Below, piece by piece: positions 1 through 9,200 of a stretch of DNA of 64,000 nucleotides. The translations under genes were made by a program, and so were the position numbers. Within the stretch, counting starts at the first letter, position 1; the number at the start of each line of letters is the position of its first letter. Under the pieces are notes generated by a model, which worked only from the letters and a program-made list of their open reading frames with translations, did not search any database and was not told the origin of the DNA. This stretch comes from an uncultured Paracoccaceae bacterium (GTDB taxonomy: Bacteria; Pseudomonadota; Alphaproteobacteria; Rhodobacterales; Rhodobacteraceae): positions 1-64,000 of the forward strand of contig CAMFGW010000010.1 of NCBI GenBank assembly GCA_945952025.1, given 5' to 3'.

Positions 1-2
1 CC

Positions 3-461
3 CTGGAAGAGGTGCTCGAGGCCGATCTGATCCTGCATGTGCGCGACATCGCCCACCCGGAAACCGAAGAGCAGGCCGAGGATGTGGGCGAGATCCTCGA
101 CAGTCTCGGCGTCGGCTCGGACGTGCCGACGATCGAGGTCTGGAACAAGATCGACCTGCTGGGGCCGGAGATGCGCAAGGCGCTGCTGATCCAGGACGCG
201 CGCACGCCGGGCATCCAGGCGGTCAGTGCGGTGACGGGCGAAGGGTTCGACGGGCTGGTCGCGGCCATGGACGAGGCGCTGGGCGGCGTGCGCCTCGAAG
301 AGGTGCTGCGGCTGCCTTACAGCGACGGCAGGGGCCGGGCCTGGCTGCATGAGGCGGGCGTCGTGGTGGCCGAGGCCGACGGCGCGGACGGGCAGGAACT
401 GACCGTGCGCTGGACCGAACGCCAGAAAGAGGCGTTCGGTCGTTTGGGCGAGGAGGGGTAG
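3..461 (+). CDS. hflX: GTPase HflX, C-terminal part (5' end outside window)
   Basis: Ribosome-associated GTPase of the HflX family; related proteins split or rescue stalled ribosomes under stress. The frame is open from base 3, so the gene begins before the window and only about 152 codons are seen. The visible part carries the end of the G domain: the G3-side segment (DLILHVRDIAHP), the G4 motif NKID at bases 144-155 and a G5-type SAVTGEG, followed by the short C-terminal domain typical of HflX. The upstream Walker A/switch region cannot be checked. The gene converges on the RidA-like gene, with a short hairpin between them. HflX is more likely than Obg or Era because of the ADLILHVRD and WNKIDLL context and the terminal extension. 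Confidence 0.88.
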   Translation: MEEVLEADLILHVRDIAHPETEEQAEDVGEILDSLGVGSDVPTIEVWNKIDLLGPEMRKALLIQDARTPGIQAVSAVTGEGFDGLVAAMDEALGGVRLEEVLRLPYSDGRGRAWLHEAGVVVAEADGADGQELTVRWTERQKEAFGRLGEEG

Positions 462-476
462 GGGGCAAGCGCCCCC
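461..476. terminator. GC-rich hairpin between convergent genes
   Basis: A perfect 6-bp stem (GGGGGC / GCCCCC) with the loop AAGC starts at the last base of the hflX stop codon. No run of T follows on either strand, so it is not a textbook Rho-independent terminator, but it sits exactly between two convergent genes. Similar GGGGGC...GCCCCC hairpins are common after genes in Rhodobacterales (general knowledge). Confidence 0.4.
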
Positions 477-501
477 GGACCCCCGGTTAACTCGGGCCTT
501 C

Positions 502-852
502 TTACTTCTGGACGGCCGTCACGATGATTTCGACCTTGTAGTCGGGCGTCGCCAGCTTGGCTTCGCCGGTTGCGCGCGCGGGCGCGTTGCCGGGCGAGAC
601 CCAGGCGTCCCAGACCTTGTTCATCTGCTCGAAGGTCGAGATGTCGGCCAGCCAGATCTGGGCGCGCAGAAGGTGGTGCTTGTCGCTGCCGGCCAGCGCC
701 AGAAGGCGATCGATCTCGGCCAGGACTTCCTTGGTCTGGCTTTCGACGGTGCCCGTGGGCTCGCCCACCACGCCGGCCAGATAGACGATGCCGTTGTGGA
801 TGACGGCATTCGTCATGCGCTTGCCGGGTTCGATACGGGTGATGGTGCCCAT
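502..852 (-). CDS. RidA/YjgF-family protein
   Basis: Small (116 aa) cytoplasmic protein of the Rid family. RidA proper hydrolyses reactive enamine/imine intermediates to keto acids; other subgroups often serve a single catabolic pathway. The family core is visible: LLRAQIWLADI in the middle and NAPARAT near the end. The catalytic arginine is present (R93), as is the late acidic residue (E108 in KVEII). Canonical RidA has Arg-x-Cys/Ser; here it is Arg-Ala-Thr, so the exact subfamily is open. The start follows AAGGAG at good spacing. It lies 12 nt after pcaF on the same strand, so the two are probably cotranscribed and the protein may clear a by-product of that pathway (inference). Confidence 0.85.
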   Translation of the reverse strand: MGTITRIEPGKRMTNAVIHNGIVYLAGVVGEPTGTVESQTKEVLAEIDRLLALAGSDKHHLLRAQIWLADISTFEQMNKVWDAWVSPGNAPARATGEAKLATPDYKVEIIVTAVQK

Positions 853-864
853 GGGGGTCTCCTT

Positions 865-2076
865 TCAGATACGTTCCAGGATCAGGGCTATACCCTGTCC
901 GACGCCGATGCACATGGTGCAAAGCGCAAATTTTCCGCCCCGCCGCTGCAATTCCCAGGTGGCGGTCGCGGCAAGCCGGGCGCCCGACATGCCCAGGGGG
1001 TGCCCCATGGCGATGGCGCCGCCGTTGGGGTTCACATGGGCTGCGTCGTCGGGCAGGCCAAGGTCGCGCGTGACGGCCAGCGCCTGCGCCGCGAAGGCTT
1101 CGTTCAGTTCGATCAGGTCCATCTGGTCGAGCCTGAGGCCGGTCCGCGCCAGAAGTTTCCGCACCGCCGGCACCGGGCCGATCCCCATGATGCGCGGCTC
1201 GACCCCGGCCGTCGCCATGCCGACGATGCGCGCGCGGGGCGTCAGGCCCTGGGCCTTCGCCGCCGCCTCGGACGCGATCACCAGCCCCGCCGCCCCGTCA
1301 TTGACGCCGGACGCGGTGCCGGCGGTCACGGTCTTGTCCGGGCCGTTCACCGGCTTCAGCCGCGCCAGCTCGGCGGCCGTGGTCTGGGGCCTTGGATGTT
1401 CGTCGCGGTCGACGACCAGGGGATCGCCCTTCTTCTGCGCGATGGTGACCGCGATCAGCTCGTCGGCGAAGCGCCCGGCATCTTGAGCCGCACCCCAGCG
1501 CTGCTGGCTGCGGAGCGCGAGTGCCTCCTGATCCGCGCGCGAAATCCCCAGTTCGTCGGCCAGGTTGTCGGCGGTTTCCGGCATCGAATCGGTGCCGTAG
1601 CGCGCCTTCATCTTCGGGTTGACGAAGCGCCAGCCGATGGTCGTGTCATGGATCGCCGTCTCGCGCGCGAAGGGCGCGGCGGCCTTCGGCGTGACAAAGG
1701 GCGCGCGGCTCATGCTTTCGACGCCACCCGCCAGCATCAGGTCGGTGTCTCCGGCCCGGATCGCCCGCGCCGCCGTGCCCACCGCGTCGAGGCCAGAGCC
1801 GCAGAGCCGGTTGATCGTCGCGCCGGGCACCGAGAGCGGCAGCCCGGCCAGCAGCAGAGCCATGCGCGCGACGTTGCGGTTGTCCTCGCCCGCCTGGTTG
1901 GCGCAGCCGAGGATCACGTCATCGACCGACGCCCAGTCGACATGCGGGTTGCGCTCCATCAGGGCCGTCAAGGGCAGGGCGGCCAGATCGTCGGTGCGTA
2001 TGGACGAGAGCGCCCCGCCATAACGCCCGATGGGCGTGCGCACCGCGTCGCAGATGAAGGCTTCGGCCATGCTCAT
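865..2076 (-). CDS. pcaF: Thiolase, probably 3-oxoadipyl-CoA thiolase
   Basis: Degradative thiolase of 403 aa. It cleaves 3-oxoadipyl-CoA to succinyl-CoA and acetyl-CoA at the end of the beta-ketoadipate route for aromatic compounds. The nucleophile Cys92 lies in NRLCGSGLDAV. The C-terminal catalytic pair is His359 (AMGHPLGMSG) and Cys389 (CTMCIGVGQG). The N-terminus (ICDAVRTPIGRYGGALS) and the length fit PcaF better than the shorter acetoacetyl-CoA thiolases, but the substrate is inferred from overall resemblance. Two in-frame ATGs (2076 and 2070) are both possible; the GGGGGA upstream suits the second slightly better. No other pca genes are in the window; the partner downstream is the RidA-like gene. 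Confidence 0.82.
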   Translation of the reverse strand: MSMAEAFICDAVRTPIGRYGGALSSIRTDDLAALPLTALMERNPHVDWASVDDVILGCANQAGEDNRNVARMALLLAGLPLSVPGATINRLCGSGLDAVGTAARAIRAGDTDLMLAGGVESMSRAPFVTPKAAAPFARETAIHDTTIGWRFVNPKMKARYGTDSMPETADNLADELGISRADQEALALRSQQRWGAAQDAGRFADELIAVTIAQKKGDPLVVDRDEHPRPQTTAAELARLKPVNGPDKTVTAGTASGVNDGAAGLVIASEAAAKAQGLTPRARIVGMATAGVEPRIMGIGPVPAVRKLLARTGLRLDQMDLIELNEAFAAQALAVTRDLGLPDDAAHVNPNGGAIAMGHPLGMSGARLAATATWELQRRGGKFALCTMCIGVGQGIALILERI

Positions 2077-2177
2077 ATCCCCCGCTTCGGGCGCGAGTCA
2101 GCGCCCGCGCGGGGGACAGCCTATTTCGCACGTGCAGAAAGGCCAATGGGAAGTTGGCGGTGACAGGGGCAGGGGAT

Positions 2178-2251
2178 TGGAGCGGGTGAAGGGAATCGAA
2201 CCCTCGTCATCAGCTTGGGAAGCTGCTTCTCTACCATTGAGATACACCCGC
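2178..2251 (-). tRNA. tRNA-Gly (anticodon CCC)
   Basis: Reading the minus strand gives a full cloverleaf. The acceptor stem is GCGGGTG/CACCCGC with discriminator T. The D-stem is TCTC/GAGA, the anticodon loop TTCCCAA (anticodon CCC) and the T-arm loop TTCGATT. The 3' CCA is encoded at 2180-2178. The D-stem pair is T-A where G-C is usual, but it remains paired. Confidence 0.95.
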
Positions 2252-2394
2252 AACAGTTCCGACCTAAGCGATGGGCCGGAACTCGTCAAGCCGGGTCGAA
2301 AATGGCAGGGCACCGCCGTGCGCCTCTTGCGCCCGTTGGCGGGCCCGCAAGCGGCTGCTAGACTGGCGGGCAGGAAGGCGCTATGAGCCTGTCC

Positions 2395-2406
2395 GTTAGC
2401 GCTAAC
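2395..2406. promoter_or_regulatory. Perfect 12-bp palindrome, LacI-type operator candidate for zwf
   Basis: GTTAGCGCTAAC is a perfect inverted repeat with a central CG, the form typical of LacI/GalR-family operators. It ends 18 nt before the preferred zwf start, so a bound repressor would block transcription or initiation of zwf-pgl-pgi. No LacI-family gene is present in the window, so the regulator is unknown. Confidence 0.5.
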
Positions 2407-2424
2407 AGCGCCCGGAGGATGAAA

Positions 2425-3879
2425 ATGGTCTCGCGCGTCATACCCGTCGATCCGTTCGATCTGGTGATCTTTGGCGGCACGGGCGATCTTGCCCGCCGCA
2501 AGATCCTGCCCTCGCTCTTTCGCCGCTTCGTCGCCGGGCAGATCCCGGACAATGCGCTCATCATCGGGGCCGCGCGGTCCGACCTGGACCAGGCGGGCTA
2601 TCGCAGTTTCGTGGCCGAGGCGCTGGCCGAGTTCCTGCCCGCCGCGCAGCGCACGCCAGAGGATGTGGCGCGGTTTCTGGACGATGTCGACTACGTCAAG
2701 CTCGACGCGACCGGGGACGAGGGCTGGGAGCGGCTGAAGGATCTGGCGCGCGACGACCGGGTGCAGGCCTTCTATTTCTCGGTCGCGCCATCGCTTTTCG
2801 GCGCCATCGCCGAACGCCTGCACCGCTTCGGCATCGCCCGGACGGACGCGCGGATCGTGGTGGAAAAGCCCTTCGGGCATGACCTTGAAAGTGCCCGCGC
2901 GCTCAATGCGGCACTCGCGTCGCACTTCGCGGAAAGGCAGATCTACCGGATCGACCATTACCTCGGCAAGGAAACGGTCCAGAACCTGATGGCCGTGCGC
3001 TTCGCCAACATCCTTTTCGAGCCGCTGTGGAGCGCCCGCTACATCGACCATGTGGAAATCACCGTGGCCGAGACGGTGGGCGTCGGCGGGCGGGGTGCCT
3101 ATTACGACCAGTCCGGTGCCATGCGGGACATGGTGCAGAACCACATGATGCAGCTCGTCTGCCTGATCGCGATGGAGGCGCCCTACGAGTTCGACCCGGA
3201 CGCGGTCAGGGACGAAAAGCTGAAGGTCATCCACGCGCTGCAGCCGGTCGGCATGGACGACATCGTGCGCGGCCAGTATCGCGCCGGGGCCGACACGCAG
3301 TCCTATGCCGAGGATGTGGGCAACCCGGCCTCGACCACCGAAAGCTACATCGCCATGAAGGTCGAGATCGCGAACTGGCGCTGGAAGGGCACGCCCTTCT
3401 ACTTGCGCACCGGCAAGAGGCTTCGCGCCCGCACATCCGAAATCGCCATCGTTTTCAAGGAGGTGCCCCATTCGATCTTCCACGACGCGATCGGCTGGCA
3501 TGAAAACGTGCTGGCAATCAGGCTGCAGCCGAACGAGGGGATGACGCTGTCGGTCATGATCAAGGAGCCGGGGCCGGGGGGGATGCGGCTGATCGAGGTG
3601 CCGCTCGACATGTCCTTTGCCGAGGCTCTGGGCGCCGAGGGTGCCGACATCCCCGACGCTTACGAGCGGCTCATCATGGACGTGATCCGCGGCAACCAGA
3701 CGCTCTTCATGCGCGGCGACGAGGTCGAGGCGGCCTGGGCCTGGACCGACCCGATCATCCGGGGCTGGGAAGAGCAGGGCGACCGCCCCCGGCTTTACGA
3801 CGCAGGATCGAGCGGGCCGGAGGATTCGCTCATGCTCATGCACCGCGACAAGCGCCGCTGGCGGGAGATAAGCGAATGA
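2425..3879 (+). CDS. zwf: Glucose-6-phosphate dehydrogenase
   Basis: Oxidises glucose 6-phosphate to 6-phosphogluconolactone with NAD(P), the entry step of the Entner-Doudoroff and oxidative pentose phosphate routes. The 484-aa product has the nucleotide-binding motif GGTGDLA (residues 17-23) and the substrate signature RIDHYLGKE (175-183), whose His178 contacts the phosphate. The length is usual. The start at 2425 was chosen because GGAGG lies 6 nt before it. A longer in-frame form from 2383 (14 extra residues, with AGGAAGG before it) is possible and would put the palindrome inside the coding sequence. It overlaps pgl by 4 nt and heads a three-gene operon. Confidence 0.96.
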   Translation: MVSRVIPVDPFDLVIFGGTGDLARRKILPSLFRRFVAGQIPDNALIIGAARSDLDQAGYRSFVAEALAEFLPAAQRTPEDVARFLDDVDYVKLDATGDEGWERLKDLARDDRVQAFYFSVAPSLFGAIAERLHRFGIARTDARIVVEKPFGHDLESARALNAALASHFAERQIYRIDHYLGKETVQNLMAVRFANILFEPLWSARYIDHVEITVAETVGVGGRGAYYDQSGAMRDMVQNHMMQLVCLIAMEAPYEFDPDAVRDEKLKVIHALQPVGMDDIVRGQYRAGADTQSYAEDVGNPASTTESYIAMKVEIANWRWKGTPFYLRTGKRLRARTSEIAIVFKEVPHSIFHDAIGWHENVLAIRLQPNEGMTLSVMIKEPGPGGMRLIEVPLDMSFAEALGAEGADIPDAYERLIMDVIRGNQTLFMRGDEVEAAWAWTDPIIRGWEEQGDRPRLYDAGSSGPEDSLMLMHRDKRRWREISE

Positions 3880-4547
3880 AATTCATCGAATATCCTGACC
3901 CCGAACTGATGATGTTCGCGCTTGCCGACCAGTTGGCGAGCGATCTTGGAAGGGCGCTCCGCCAGAACGAGCGGGCGACCCTGTCGGTGCCGGGCGGCCG
4001 CACGCCGGCACCGGTCTTCGACACCCTGTCGGGGCTCGATCTGGGCTGGGACCGGGTGACGGTGATCCCGAACGACGAACGCTGGGTGCCCGACACGCAC
4101 GAACGCTCGAACGCGCGCATGATCCGGGACCGGCTCTTGCGCAGCAAGGCGGCCGTGGCGACCTTCGTGCCGCTTTATGTCGACACGCCCGAACCGGAAC
4201 TGGCGATGGAGCGCCTGGCGGCGGCAGTGTCGCCGCACCTGCCGCTGTCGGTCCTTCTGTTGGGCATGGGTGAGGATGGGCATACGGCCTCGCTCTTTCC
4301 CGGTGCGGACCGGCTGGCCGAGGCACTGGCGCCCGATGCGCCGGTCATCCTGCCGATCCGGGCCGCGGCGGCCGGCGAGCCGCGCGTGACCCTGACCGCG
4401 CGCGCCCTGCGCGAGGCGATGGCGATCCATGTGCTGATTACCGGGGCCAAGAAGCGCCGCGTGATCGAGGCGGCCGAAAACCTGCCGGTCGAGGAAGCGC
4501 CGATCCGCGCGCTTCTGGCCAACGCCACCGTGCATTGGGCGGAGTAG
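3876..4547 (+). CDS. pgl: 6-phosphogluconolactonase
   Basis: Hydrolyses 6-phosphogluconolactone to 6-phosphogluconate, directly after the Zwf reaction. The 223-aa protein has the SugarP-isomerase-like fold signatures of the DevB/Pgl family: [15 protein letters not shown] near residue 30, the NDERWVP motif near 68 and the [14 protein letters not shown] motif near 130. Its ATG overlaps the zwf stop (ATGA), so translation is probably coupled, and pgi begins 2 nt after it. The placement between zwf and pgi agrees with the assignment. Confidence 0.95.
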   Translation: MKFIEYPDPELMMFALADQLASDLGRALRQNERATLSVPGGRTPAPVFDTLSGLDLGWDRVTVIPNDERWVPDTHERSNARMIRDRLLRSKAAVATFVPLYVDTPEPELAMERLAAAVSPHLPLSVLLLGMGEDGHTASLFPGADRLAEALAPDAPVILPIRAAAAGEPRVTLTARALREAMAIHVLITGAKKRRVIEAAENLPVEEAPIRALLANATVHWAE

Positions 4548-4549
4548 AC

Positions 4550-6184
4550 ATGACCCTGGACCTTTGGCAGCGGCTCAGCGCCCATCAGGCGGCGACGAAA
4601 GACCGGCGCATCCTGTCGATGTTCGAAAATGACAAACGCGCGGCGGGGTTTTCGGCGCAATCTGACGGGTTGTTGTTCGATTATTCCAAGACCAACCTGG
4701 ACCAGACGGCGCTCGACCTCTTGCAGGAGCTGGCGCATGCGGCCGGGGTCGCGGCGCGGCGCGAGGCGATGTTTTCCGGCGCGCCCATCAACGACACCGA
4801 GGGCCGGGCGGTCCTGCATACCGCGCTTCGCCGGACCGACGGCCCGGTCATGGTCGATGGCCAGGACGTGATGCCCGCCGTGCGCGAGACGCTGGCCCGC
4901 ATGTCTGACTTCGCGCGGGATCTGAGGTCGGGGCGGTTCACCGGCCAGGGCGGGTCGATCACCGATGTGGTGAACATCGGCATCGGCGGTTCGGACCTTG
5001 GACCCGCCATGGCGACGCGGGCGCTGTCGCCCTATGCTGACGGGCCGCGCACGCATTTCGTCTCGAACGTCGATGGGGCGCAGATCCATGACGTGCTGGC
5101 CCCGCTCGATCCGACCCGGACGCTGGTCATCGTCGCCTCGAAGACCTTCACCACGATCGAGACGATGACCAATGCCGCGACCGCGCGGGCCTGGATGGCC
5201 GGGCGCGTCGCAGATCCCGCCCGCCAGTTCGCCGCCGTCTCGACCGCGCGCGACAAGACCGCCGCCTTCGGCATCGCGCCAAGCCGGGTCTTCGGCTTTG
5301 CCGACTGGGTGGGCGGGCGCTATTCCGTCTGGGGGCCGATCGGCCTGCCGCTGATGCTCGCCATCGGGCCCGAGGGGTTCGCCGACTTCCTCGCCGGCGG
5401 CGCCGCCATGGACCGCCACTTCCGCGAGGCCGCGCCAGAGCGCAACCTGCCGATCCTTCTGGCGCTGGTCGGGCTCTGGCACGCGCAGGTCTGCGGCTAC
5501 GCGACGCGCGCCGTCCTGCCCTACGAGGAAAGGCTCGGGCGCCTGCCGGCCTATCTGCAGCAGCTTGAGATGGAATCGAACGGCAAGGGCGTGCGGCTCG
5601 ACGGCAGCCCGGTCGGGCGCGACAGCGGCCCGATCGTCTGGGGCGAGCCCGGCACCAACGGCCAGCATGCCTTCTACCAGCTTCTGCATCAGGGCACGCG
5701 GATCGTGCCGTGCGAGTTCCTGCTGGGCGCGCGCGGGCACGAGCCGGAGCTGGCGCACCAGCATGTCCTGCTGATGTCGAACTGCCTGGCGCAGTCCGAG
5801 GCGCTGATGCGCGGCCGGACGTTTGACGAGGCCCGCGCGCGGCTTGCCGCCAAGGGGATGACGGGGGCCGAGCTTGACCGCCAGGCTCACCACCGGACCT
5901 TCCCGGGCAACCGGCCCTCGACGACGCTGCTTTACCCGCTTCTCACGCCCTTCGTCCTTGGCCAGATCGTGGCGCTTTACGAGCATCGCGTGTTTGTCGA
6001 GGGGGTGATCCTGGGGATCAATTCCTTCGACCAGTGGGGGGTCGAACTGGGCAAGGAACTCGCGCTCGCGCTCGAACCGATGGTCGAGGGGCGCGAGGCG
6101 CCGGCCGGCAAGGACGGATCGACCGCGCAGCTGATCGGCTGGCTCCGTGCCAACCAGGGGGCCCACCAGGGGGCGCCGTCCTAG
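4550..6184 (+). CDS. pgi: Glucose-6-phosphate isomerase
   Basis: Interconverts glucose 6-phosphate and fructose 6-phosphate, feeding fructose 6-phosphate back into the Zwf/Entner-Doudoroff loop. The 544-aa protein carries the phosphosugar-binding core [11 protein letters not shown], the VASKTFTT segment and the C-terminal region [10 protein letters not shown] expected for the family. The start at 4550 is preceded by GGAG and lies 2 nt after the pgl stop; an upstream in-frame GTG/ATG is less likely because it would sit inside pgl. It closes the zwf-pgl-pgi operon; 77 nt separate it from the chemoreceptor gene. Confidence 0.96.
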   Translation: MTLDLWQRLSAHQAATKDRRILSMFENDKRAAGFSAQSDGLLFDYSKTNLDQTALDLLQELAHAAGVAARREAMFSGAPINDTEGRAVLHTALRRTDGPVMVDGQDVMPAVRETLARMSDFARDLRSGRFTGQGGSITDVVNIGIGGSDLGPAMATRALSPYADGPRTHFVSNVDGAQIHDVLAPLDPTRTLVIVASKTFTTIETMTNAATARAWMAGRVADPARQFAAVSTARDKTAAFGIAPSRVFGFADWVGGRYSVWGPIGLPLMLAIGPEGFADFLAGGAAMDRHFREAAPERNLPILLALVGLWHAQVCGYATRAVLPYEERLGRLPAYLQQLEMESNGKGVRLDGSPVGRDSGPIVWGEPGTNGQHAFYQLLHQGTRIVPCEFLLGARGHEPELAHQHVLLMSNCLAQSEALMRGRTFDEARARLAAKGMTGAELDRQAHHRTFPGNRPSTTLLYPLLTPFVLGQIVALYEHRVFVEGVILGINSFDQWGVELGKELALALEPMVEGREAPAGKDGSTAQLIGWLRANQGAHQGAPS

Positions 6185-6190
6185 GGGCCC

Positions 6191-6205
6191 TTAAGCGAAT
6201 CTTCA
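6191..6205. promoter_or_regulatory. CtrA-like site TTAA-N7-TTCA before the chemoreceptor gene
   Basis: TTAA at 6191-6194 and TTCA at 6202-6205 are separated by 7 nt, one mismatch from the CtrA full-site consensus TTAA-N7-TTAA. It lies 57 nt before the chemoreceptor start. CtrA controls motility and chemotaxis genes in Rhodobacterales (established); binding here is inference. Confidence 0.35.
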
Positions 6206-6261
6206 GGGCTTGGGGCGAAAGATGACGCGGACGGGGCCGTAAGCCCCCTGCGGAGTCGGGC

Positions 6262-9200
6262 ATGGCCTTTCTGAACAACCTGAGGCTGGCGGTCAAACTG
6301 CCGCTCGTCCTTGGCGCATTGGTGCTGGCGGCGCTCGCGGTCATGGGCGTGTCGGGCTACCAGGTGGCCAAGACCGCGCTGACCGAAGCTGGCCTTGCGC
6401 AGTTGCGGATCGTGACCGACGCCCGCCGGCTCGAGGTCGAGACCTGGTTCGGCCAGGTGATGAACGACCTGGCGGGGCAGGCCGCCAACCCGGTCACCCA
6501 GCAGGCGCTGACCGACCTGTCGGCCGCCTATCAAGCGATGGGCGATCTGGCACGCCCGACGCTCACGCGGCTTTACATCGACGAAAACCCCTTTCCGCGC
6601 GGCAGCCGCCAGAACCTCGACCGCGTCGACGACCTGTCGCCCTATGCCGTCGCCCATGCCCGCTTTCACGGCGGCTTCCGCGCCATGTTCGACAGCCGGG
6701 GTTTCCATGACGTGATGCTGGTCGATCGGACCGGCACCCTCATCTACAGCGTCGCGAAGGAGGCAGACCTTGGAACCAACCTCCTGACCGGGCCGTTGAA
6801 GGATACCGGGCTCGGCCAGACGGTCGCCAGGATCCTTAAGACGCCCGATGCGCCGCAGATGATCTCTGACTTCCAGGATTATGGCCCGTCGGACGACCAT
6901 CCCGCCGCCTTCGCCGCCGCGCCGATCCGCGATGCGGCGGGCGCGGTGCAGGGCGCGCTGATCTTCCAGATCTCGGCCGAGCAGATCGACCGGTTGCTCT
7001 CGCGGCACCATAGTGCCGGGCTGCCGCTTCTGGCCTACCTGGTCGGCCCCGACGGCCTTCTGAGGTCCGACACCGGCCCCGGGGACAAGGTCGAGGCGCT
7101 CAAGCTTCACGGCCCGGCCGACCTCATGCGACTTGCCTTCAAGGGACCGAGCGCCATGACACGTGAGCCGGGCATCTTCGGGACGCCGGCCGTCCTGACC
7201 AGCGGCCTGATCGTTCTGCCGGGGTTGCAACTTGCCCTCGTGACCGAAGCACGGGAAGAGGATCTTCTGGCCCCCATCGCGCGCTTTTCCTGGGCCGTGC
7301 TTCTGGCGGCGGCAGGGTCGGTCCTGGTCATGTCGCTATTCGTTTTCTTCCTGGCGCGAAGCCTCGCCCGCCCGCTTGTCCAGACGGCACATGCCATGAA
7401 CGCGATCGCCGACGGGGCGTTCGACCAGCCGATCGACCATTCCGACCGCCGCGATGAGGTCGGCACCATCGCGCGCGCGCTGGCGCAGTTTCGCCACCGG
7501 CTCGTCGTGGCCGTGGATGTCGCGCGCGAGGCTGCCTTCAAGAGCGCGGCCTTCCAGGCCTCGTCCGCCGGGATGATGATCCTCGATGAGGCGCAGAATG
7601 TGGCCTTCGTCAACCCCGCCCTCGCCGGCGCGTTCGCGGCCCTTGGCCCCTTCGCGCCGCGCCTGGCGCCCGGCACCCCGCTTGACGAGGCGCCCGAGGT
7701 CGCCGCCGCCCTCGCGCCGCGCCTTGCCGCGAACGGGTCGGCGCCGTTCCATGCGACGGTGCGGCTGGGCGGACGGCAGTTCGACGCCGACGTGAAGCAG
7801 GTGATCGGGGCCGGCGGCCGTGTGATCGGCCATGTCGCCGAATGGCGCGACGTGACCGACGAGCAGATGAACCGTGCCGTGCTGGCGAGCCTCGACCGCA
7901 GCCAGGCCACCGCCGAGTTTGACCCCGACGGCACGCTCGTCGCCGCTAACGAGCGGATGGTCGAGCTTCTGTCGGCCGCCCCCGGGGGGCTTCTGGGCCA
8001 GAATATTGTCGATCTTCTGCAACTGGGCGACGAGCCCGGCGGGGACAGCGCCCCGGACCGGCTCTGGTTGCGTGTCACCTCGGGCGACCCGGTCTTCGGG
8101 CGGTTCGCCCTTGCCCTCGATGGCCAGGCGCTCGGTATTCTCGATGGCGGCTTCGCGGCGGTCGAGGATGGCGAGGGGCGCCTTTTGAAGGTGCTGCTTC
8201 TCGGCACGAACGTGACCGAGGCCGAGGCAGGCCTCCAGCGTGCCGAGGCTGTCCGGCACCGGATGGAACGCGCCCAGTCCGAGGTGGTGCAGCGCCTGAA
8301 AGAGGCGCTGCGGGCGCTGTCGGATGGTGACCTGACGGTGCAGATCGGCGGCGAATTTGCGCCGGATTACGAGGGGTTGCGGGCCGATTTCAACCAGGCG
8401 GTCGCGCGGCTCGGGGAGGCGATGGCGACGGTCGTGCATCACGCCGGCGAGATGGCGGCCGAGGTCGGCATCATCGCCGATGCCGCGGGCGACATGTCGT
8501 GCCGGACCGAAGAACAGGCCGCGACGGTCGAGGAAACGGCGGCCGCGCTTGATGAGTTGACCCTGTCGGTCCAGTCCGCGGCCCAGGGCGCCTTCGACGC
8601 CAGCCGGCTGGTCCATGGCGCGCGCCATTCGGCAGAAACCTCAAGCGCGGTCGTGCGCGATGCGGCACTCGCCATGGCCGGGATCGAAAGCGCCTCCGAG
8701 CGGATCGCGCGCATCATCGGCGTCATCGACGACATCGCGTTCCAGACCAACCTCCTGGCGCTCAACGCAGGCGTCGAGGCCGCGCGGGCGGGCGAGGCGG
8801 GTCGGGGGTTCGGCGTGGTCGCCAACGAGGTCCGCGCGCTTGCCCAGCGTTCGTCCGAGGCGGCGCGCGAGATCGACATTCTCATCACCGACGCCGTGAG
8901 CCAGGTCAAGCACGGTGCGAGCCTTGTCGGCCAGACCGGCCGCACGCTCGAGCAGATCCTGGTGTCTGTGGGGGAAATGGCAGCGCGCATGGCCGACATC
9001 GCCGCCTCGGCGCAGGAGCAGTCGGCGGGACTGGCCGAAATCAACGGCGCGGTGAACCAGATCGACCGCGCGACCCAACAGAACGCCGCGCTTTTCGCGG
9101 ACACAGCGAATGTGGGCGAGAGCCTGCGCCGGGGGACCGCCGCGCTCGCCGGCACGATAGCGCGGTTCCGGGTGGCGTCGCCGGATACGGCGGCCGGGAG

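Noticed and set aside
2178..2251. Defective tRNA-Gly because of the 27-43 mismatch and T10-A25 pair
   Set aside because: Other stems are intact, CCA is encoded, and similar features occur in normal tRNA-Gly(CCC) genes of this group.
2383..2424. Longer zwf form as the main start
   Set aside because: It has a ribosome site, but the GGAGG before 2425 is better and the family N-terminus fits the shorter product; kept as an alternative.
6233..6247. GGGGC-CGTAA-GCCCC hairpin as a terminator between pgi and the chemoreceptor gene
   Set aside because: Only 5 bp, no T tract, and it almost touches the ribosome site of the next gene.
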